Shown here: positions 5,878-8,144 of the stretch, in pieces | How positions within the stretch are numbered: the stretch's first letter is position 1 | Layout: each line of letters opens with the position of its first letter | Assembly (NCBI GenBank): GCA_023427125.1 | Contig: JAEZBP010000625.1 | Span: 1 to 8,144, forward strand | Origin: Pseudomonadota bacterium | GTDB taxonomy: Bacteria; Myxococcota_A; Polyangia; Polyangiales; Sandaracinaceae | DNA: 8,144 nucleotides | Reading direction: 5' to 3' | Notes under the pieces: model-generated | What the model saw: the letters and a program-made list of their open reading frames with translations, nothing else | The model's database searches: none | What the model was told of the DNA's origin: nothing | Position numbers and translations under genes: made by a program

Positions 5878-5903
5878 GTGGGTCGGAGGACCTGGTACCG
5901 ATG

Positions 5904-5917
5904 CGTGCCGTCGCACG
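5904..5917 (+). promoter_or_regulatory. Hairpin in the leader of the spermidine-synthase-like gene
   Basis: CGTGC (5904-5908) and GCACG (5913-5917) flank a CGTC loop, ending five bases before AGAAGG (5922-5927), the Shine-Dalgarno for the ATG at 5934. A TATAGA string overlaps at 5919-5924 and could be a -10, but no matching -35 was found. The SD supports the start at 5934 over the in-frame ATG at 5901. Confidence 0.3.
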
Positions 5918-5933
5918 GTATAGAAGGTCGCCG

Positions 5934-8078
5934 ATGCGGCTCGCGGTCTACGTCGCCACGATCTTCGCCAGCGCGTTCCTGCTCTTCGCGGTGCAGCCGA
6001 TGGCCGGCAAGGCGCTCCTGCCGCGGCTCGGCGGGGTGCCCGGCGCGTGGACGGCCTGCCTGCTCTTCTTCCAGGCGGCGCTGCTCGCGGGGTACGGCTA
6101 CGTCTGGCTCGGCGCGCGGGCGCTCTCGCCACGCGCCCGGGTGATCGTCCACCTCGCGCTCGTCGCGCTGCCGATCGCGCTGCTCGCCCCCTTCGGCTGG
6201 CCGGACGGAGCCTCTTCGCTCTCGCCCGTCGAGTCGCCTGCCCTCTGGGCGCTCGCGTTCCTCGCGCTCAACGTTGGCGCCGCGTTCACGATCCTGAGCG
6301 CCACCGGCCCCTTGCTCTCGCACTGGTTCGCGCACGCGCAGGGCGAGCGGCCGTACTTCCTCTACGCGGCGAGCAACGCCGGCAGCCTCGGCGCCCTCCT
6401 CGCGTATCCCTTCCTCCTCGAGCCCTGGCTCGATCTCGAGGCCCAGGCGAGCGCGTTCCGCGTCGGGTACGTCGCGGTCGCGGCCGGCATCGCGGCGGCC
6501 GCCGTCTTCGTCCTGCGGGGCGCGCGCGCCGAGCGCGAGCTCGGCGAGCGAGCGCCGCGTCCGAGCGGGAGAGACCGGCTGACCTGGGTCGGGCTCGCGT
6601 TCGTGCCCGCGCTGCTGCTCACCGGCGCGACCAACTTCATCTCGCTCGAGATGGCGCCGGTGCCGCTCCTCTGGGTGGTGCCGCTCGCGATCTACCTCTT
6701 GAGCTTCGTCCTCGCGTTCTCCGATCGCATCCCGGCCCCCTCGCCCTGGCTCGCGCGCGGGGCGTGCCTGGTCGCGGTGGTGCTGGTCTTCGTCTCCAGC
6801 ACCCACGGCAACGAGCCGCTCTGGCTGCTCGTCTCGCTCCACGTCGCCTTCCTCGGCGCCGGGAGCTGGATCGCGCACCGCCGCTTGGCCGAAGACGCCC
6901 CTCACCCCGATCACCTGCCCGAGTTCTTCACGTGGATCGCGCTCGGCGGCGTGCTCGGGACGCTCGTCAGCGCGGTGATCGCGCCGGCCCTCCTTCCGGA
7001 CTTCTTCGAGTATCCGGCGGCCATCGCGCTCGCCTGCGCCACGCGCGAGGTGGCGGGCGTCGTCCGTGAGGATCGGCCCTGGAAGACCGATGTCCCGCAC
7101 GTCGTCGCGGTGGGCGCGCTGGTCCTCGCCGGTGTGTGGCTCGGGCCGCGCCTGGGGCTCGACGCGAGCGTGCTGCCCCTCGTGGCGTTCGGGCCCGCGG
7201 TCCTCTGGGCCTATCGCTGGATGCCGCTCCGCCGCCGCTACACGCTCTGCCTGCTGGCCATCGTGGCCGCCGGCGCGTTCACCCAGGACGGCGGCACGCG
7301 GCGGCTCACCACGCGCTCGTTCTTCGGCGTGCTCCGCGTCGTCGATGCGGTGGAGGCCGGCGCGCCGGAGGAGGGTGAGCGGCACCTCTTGCACGGCACC
7401 ACGCTCCACGGCAGCCAGCGCCTGGCCGAGCGCGACGCGTGCGTGCCGCAGACCTACCACGTGCACGAGGGGCCGCTCGGCTGGGCGTTCGACGCGCATC
7501 GGGCGCGGGGCCGCGAGGGCCGGACGATCGCGATCGGGCTCGGGACGGGGGCGGCGGCGTGCTTCGCGGCGCCGGGCGAGCCCTGGCGCTTCCTCGAGAT
7601 CAACCCCGACGTGGTCCGGATCGCGCGCGACCCGGCGTGGTTCACCTACCTGCGCGAGAGCCCGAGCGAGCGGATCGAGGTCAGCCTCGGGGACGGCCGC
7701 CTCGGGCTCGAGGAGGAGGCGGACGGGAGCGTCGCGATCCTGGTCATGGACGCGTTCAACTCCGACTCGGTGCCGGTCCACCTGCTCACGCGCGAGGCGC
7801 TGGCGCTCTACCTCACCAAGCTCGAGCCCGGAGGGTGGGCGCTCCTGCACCTGTCGAACCGGGTGCTGGCGCTCGACCGGGTGCTCGCCGACGTCGTGCA
7901 GGCCGAGGGCGTCGCGGCGCGCCTGGCCGAGTCCGACCACGCGACGTGGGCCGCGGTCGCGCGGCGGCCGGAGGATCTCGAGGCGCTCGGGCCGCGCTGG
8001 CGCCCGCTCGAGGGCGGCGATCCGCGGCGGGCGTGGACCGATGGCTTCTCGAGCCTCTGGAGCGCGATCCTCCGCTAA
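5934..8078 (+). CDS. Fused multi-spanning membrane / spermidine-synthase-like protein
   Basis: A 714-residue fusion. Residues 1 to about 450 contain roughly 14 hydrophobic segments (for example 3-25, 38-60, 69-88, 102-127, 138-161), as in proteins annotated 'fused MFS/spermidine synthase'. The soluble C-terminal part begins with the family blocks RSFFGVLRV (461-469) and HGTTLHGSQ (487-495). It has a Rossmann methyltransferase-like core: IGLGTGAA (534-541), acidic EINPD (555-559), LGDGR (585-589) and MDAFNSDSVPVHLLT (605-619), with D606 at the aminopropyltransferase catalytic Asp position. SpeE proteins transfer aminopropyl groups from decarboxylated S-adenosylmethionine to putrescine. The fused family's real substrate is not established, and a lipid or exported amine is possible. 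The start at 5934 is supported by AGAAGG six bases upstream. No speD or other polyamine gene is in the window. Confidence 0.92.
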   Translation: MRLAVYVATIFASAFLLFAVQPMAGKALLPRLGGVPGAWTACLLFFQAALLAGYGYVWLGARALSPRARVIVHLALVALPIALLAPFGWPDGASSLSPVESPALWALAFLALNVGAAFTILSATGPLLSHWFAHAQGERPYFLYAASNAGSLGALLAYPFLLEPWLDLEAQASAFRVGYVAVAAGIAAAAVFVLRGARAERELGERAPRPSGRDRLTWVGLAFVPALLLTGATNFISLEMAPVPLLWVVPLAIYLLSFVLAFSDRIPAPSPWLARGACLVAVVLVFVSSTHGNEPLWLLVSLHVAFLGAGSWIAHRRLAEDAPHPDHLPEFFTWIALGGVLGTLVSAVIAPALLPDFFEYPAAIALACATREVAGVVREDRPWKTDVPHVVAVGALVLAGVWLGPRLGLDASVLPLVAFGPAVLWAYRWMPLRRRYTLCLLAIVAAGAFTQDGGTRRLTTRSFFGVLRVVDAVEAGAPEEGERHLLHGTTLHGSQRLAERDACVPQTYHVHEGPLGWAFDAHRARGREGRTIAIGLGTGAAACFAAPGEPWRFLEINPDVVRIARDPAWFTYLRESPSERIEVSLGDGRLGLEEEADGSVAILVMDAFNSDSVPVHLLTREALALYLTKLEPGGWALLHLSNRVLALDRVLADVVQAEGVAARLAESDHATWAAVARRPEDLEALGPRWRPLEGGDPRRAWTDGFSSLWSAILR

Positions 8079-8144
8079 ATGACCGCGCGCGATCCTGCGA
8101 CCCCCCCCCACCGGTCGTCGGGCGCCGGCGGGGCGCGCCCCGGG
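8079..8144 (+). CDS. Possible start of a downstream gene, cut by the window edge
   Basis: An ATG at 8079 follows the TAA of the preceding gene with no gap (TAAATG) and stays open for 22 codons to the edge, giving MTARDPATPPHRSSGAGG and onwards. Zero spacing suggests translational coupling. The peptide is low-complexity (Pro/Gly/Ser/Arg) and shows no domain. It includes nine consecutive C (8101-8109). Without the right-hand sequence it could equally be intergenic DNA; the 14-bp palindrome at 8129-8142 would then be a terminator stem. Confidence 0.25.
   Translation, partial: MTARDPATPPHRSSGAGGARPG

Noticed and set aside
5127..8111. A minus-strand frame continuous with the kinase-like gene stays open for about 990 further codons, antisense to the lipoprotein and the spermidine-synthase-like gene
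   Set aside because: The predicted peptide is rich in Arg, Glu, Asp, His and Pro with no domain, as expected opposite GC-rich codons. The kinase homology begins only at 5126, and the plus-strand genes beneath have clear family motifs.
1..8144. CRISPR arrays, tRNA or rRNA genes, insertion sequences, prophage or plasmid functions
   Set aside because: No regularly spaced direct repeats, no cloverleaf or rRNA core sequences, and no transposase, integrase or replication motifs were seen on either strand.

Overview
The window is very GC-rich, with coding frames strongly biased to G/C in third positions. It carries a mix typical of myxobacteria: a sigma-54 enhancer-binding protein, a bacterial Thg1-like protein, a phosphotransferase/ATPase fusion, a fused multi-spanning spermidine-synthase-like protein and an OmpA-type lipoprotein. 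I infer a deltaproteobacterium/Myxococcota of the Polyangiales or Sandaracinus type. This rests on gene content and composition only; no rRNA or other marker gene is present.

Layout, left to right. (1) 1-1000, minus: N-terminal 333 residues of a sigma-54-dependent activator that runs off the left edge. (2) 1001-1370: no gene; holds a 16-bp perfect palindrome upstream of the activator and a stretch that looks like a dispersed intergenic repeat. (3) 1371-2539, minus: a two-gene operon, a Thg1-like 3'-5' RNA polymerase followed by a PIN-domain ribonuclease, joined by a one-base TGATG stop/start overlap. (4) 2658-3575, plus: a membrane fatty acid hydroxylase/sterol desaturase, divergent from the Thg1 operon and overlapping the next gene tail to tail by 9 bp. 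(5) 3567-5126, minus: an APH-like kinase fused to a P-loop ATPase. (6) 5127-5294: a divergent intergenic region with several dyads. (7) 5295-5804, plus: a small OmpA-family lipoprotein, followed by a long GNRA-capped hairpin. (8) 5934-8078, plus: a 714-residue membrane/spermidine-synthase fusion. (9) 8079-8144: a possible next gene starting directly after that stop codon.

Most genes look like ordinary chromosomal housekeeping or envelope genes and do not form one pathway. The exception, and the best candidate for something undescribed, is the Thg1-PIN pair. An enzyme family that rebuilds tRNA 5' ends is translationally coupled to a predicted RNase, in the position where a toxin's antitoxin would normally sit. 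That would fit a tRNA cleavage/repair or 5'-editing pair, but the function is inferred from domain identity and gene arrangement only.
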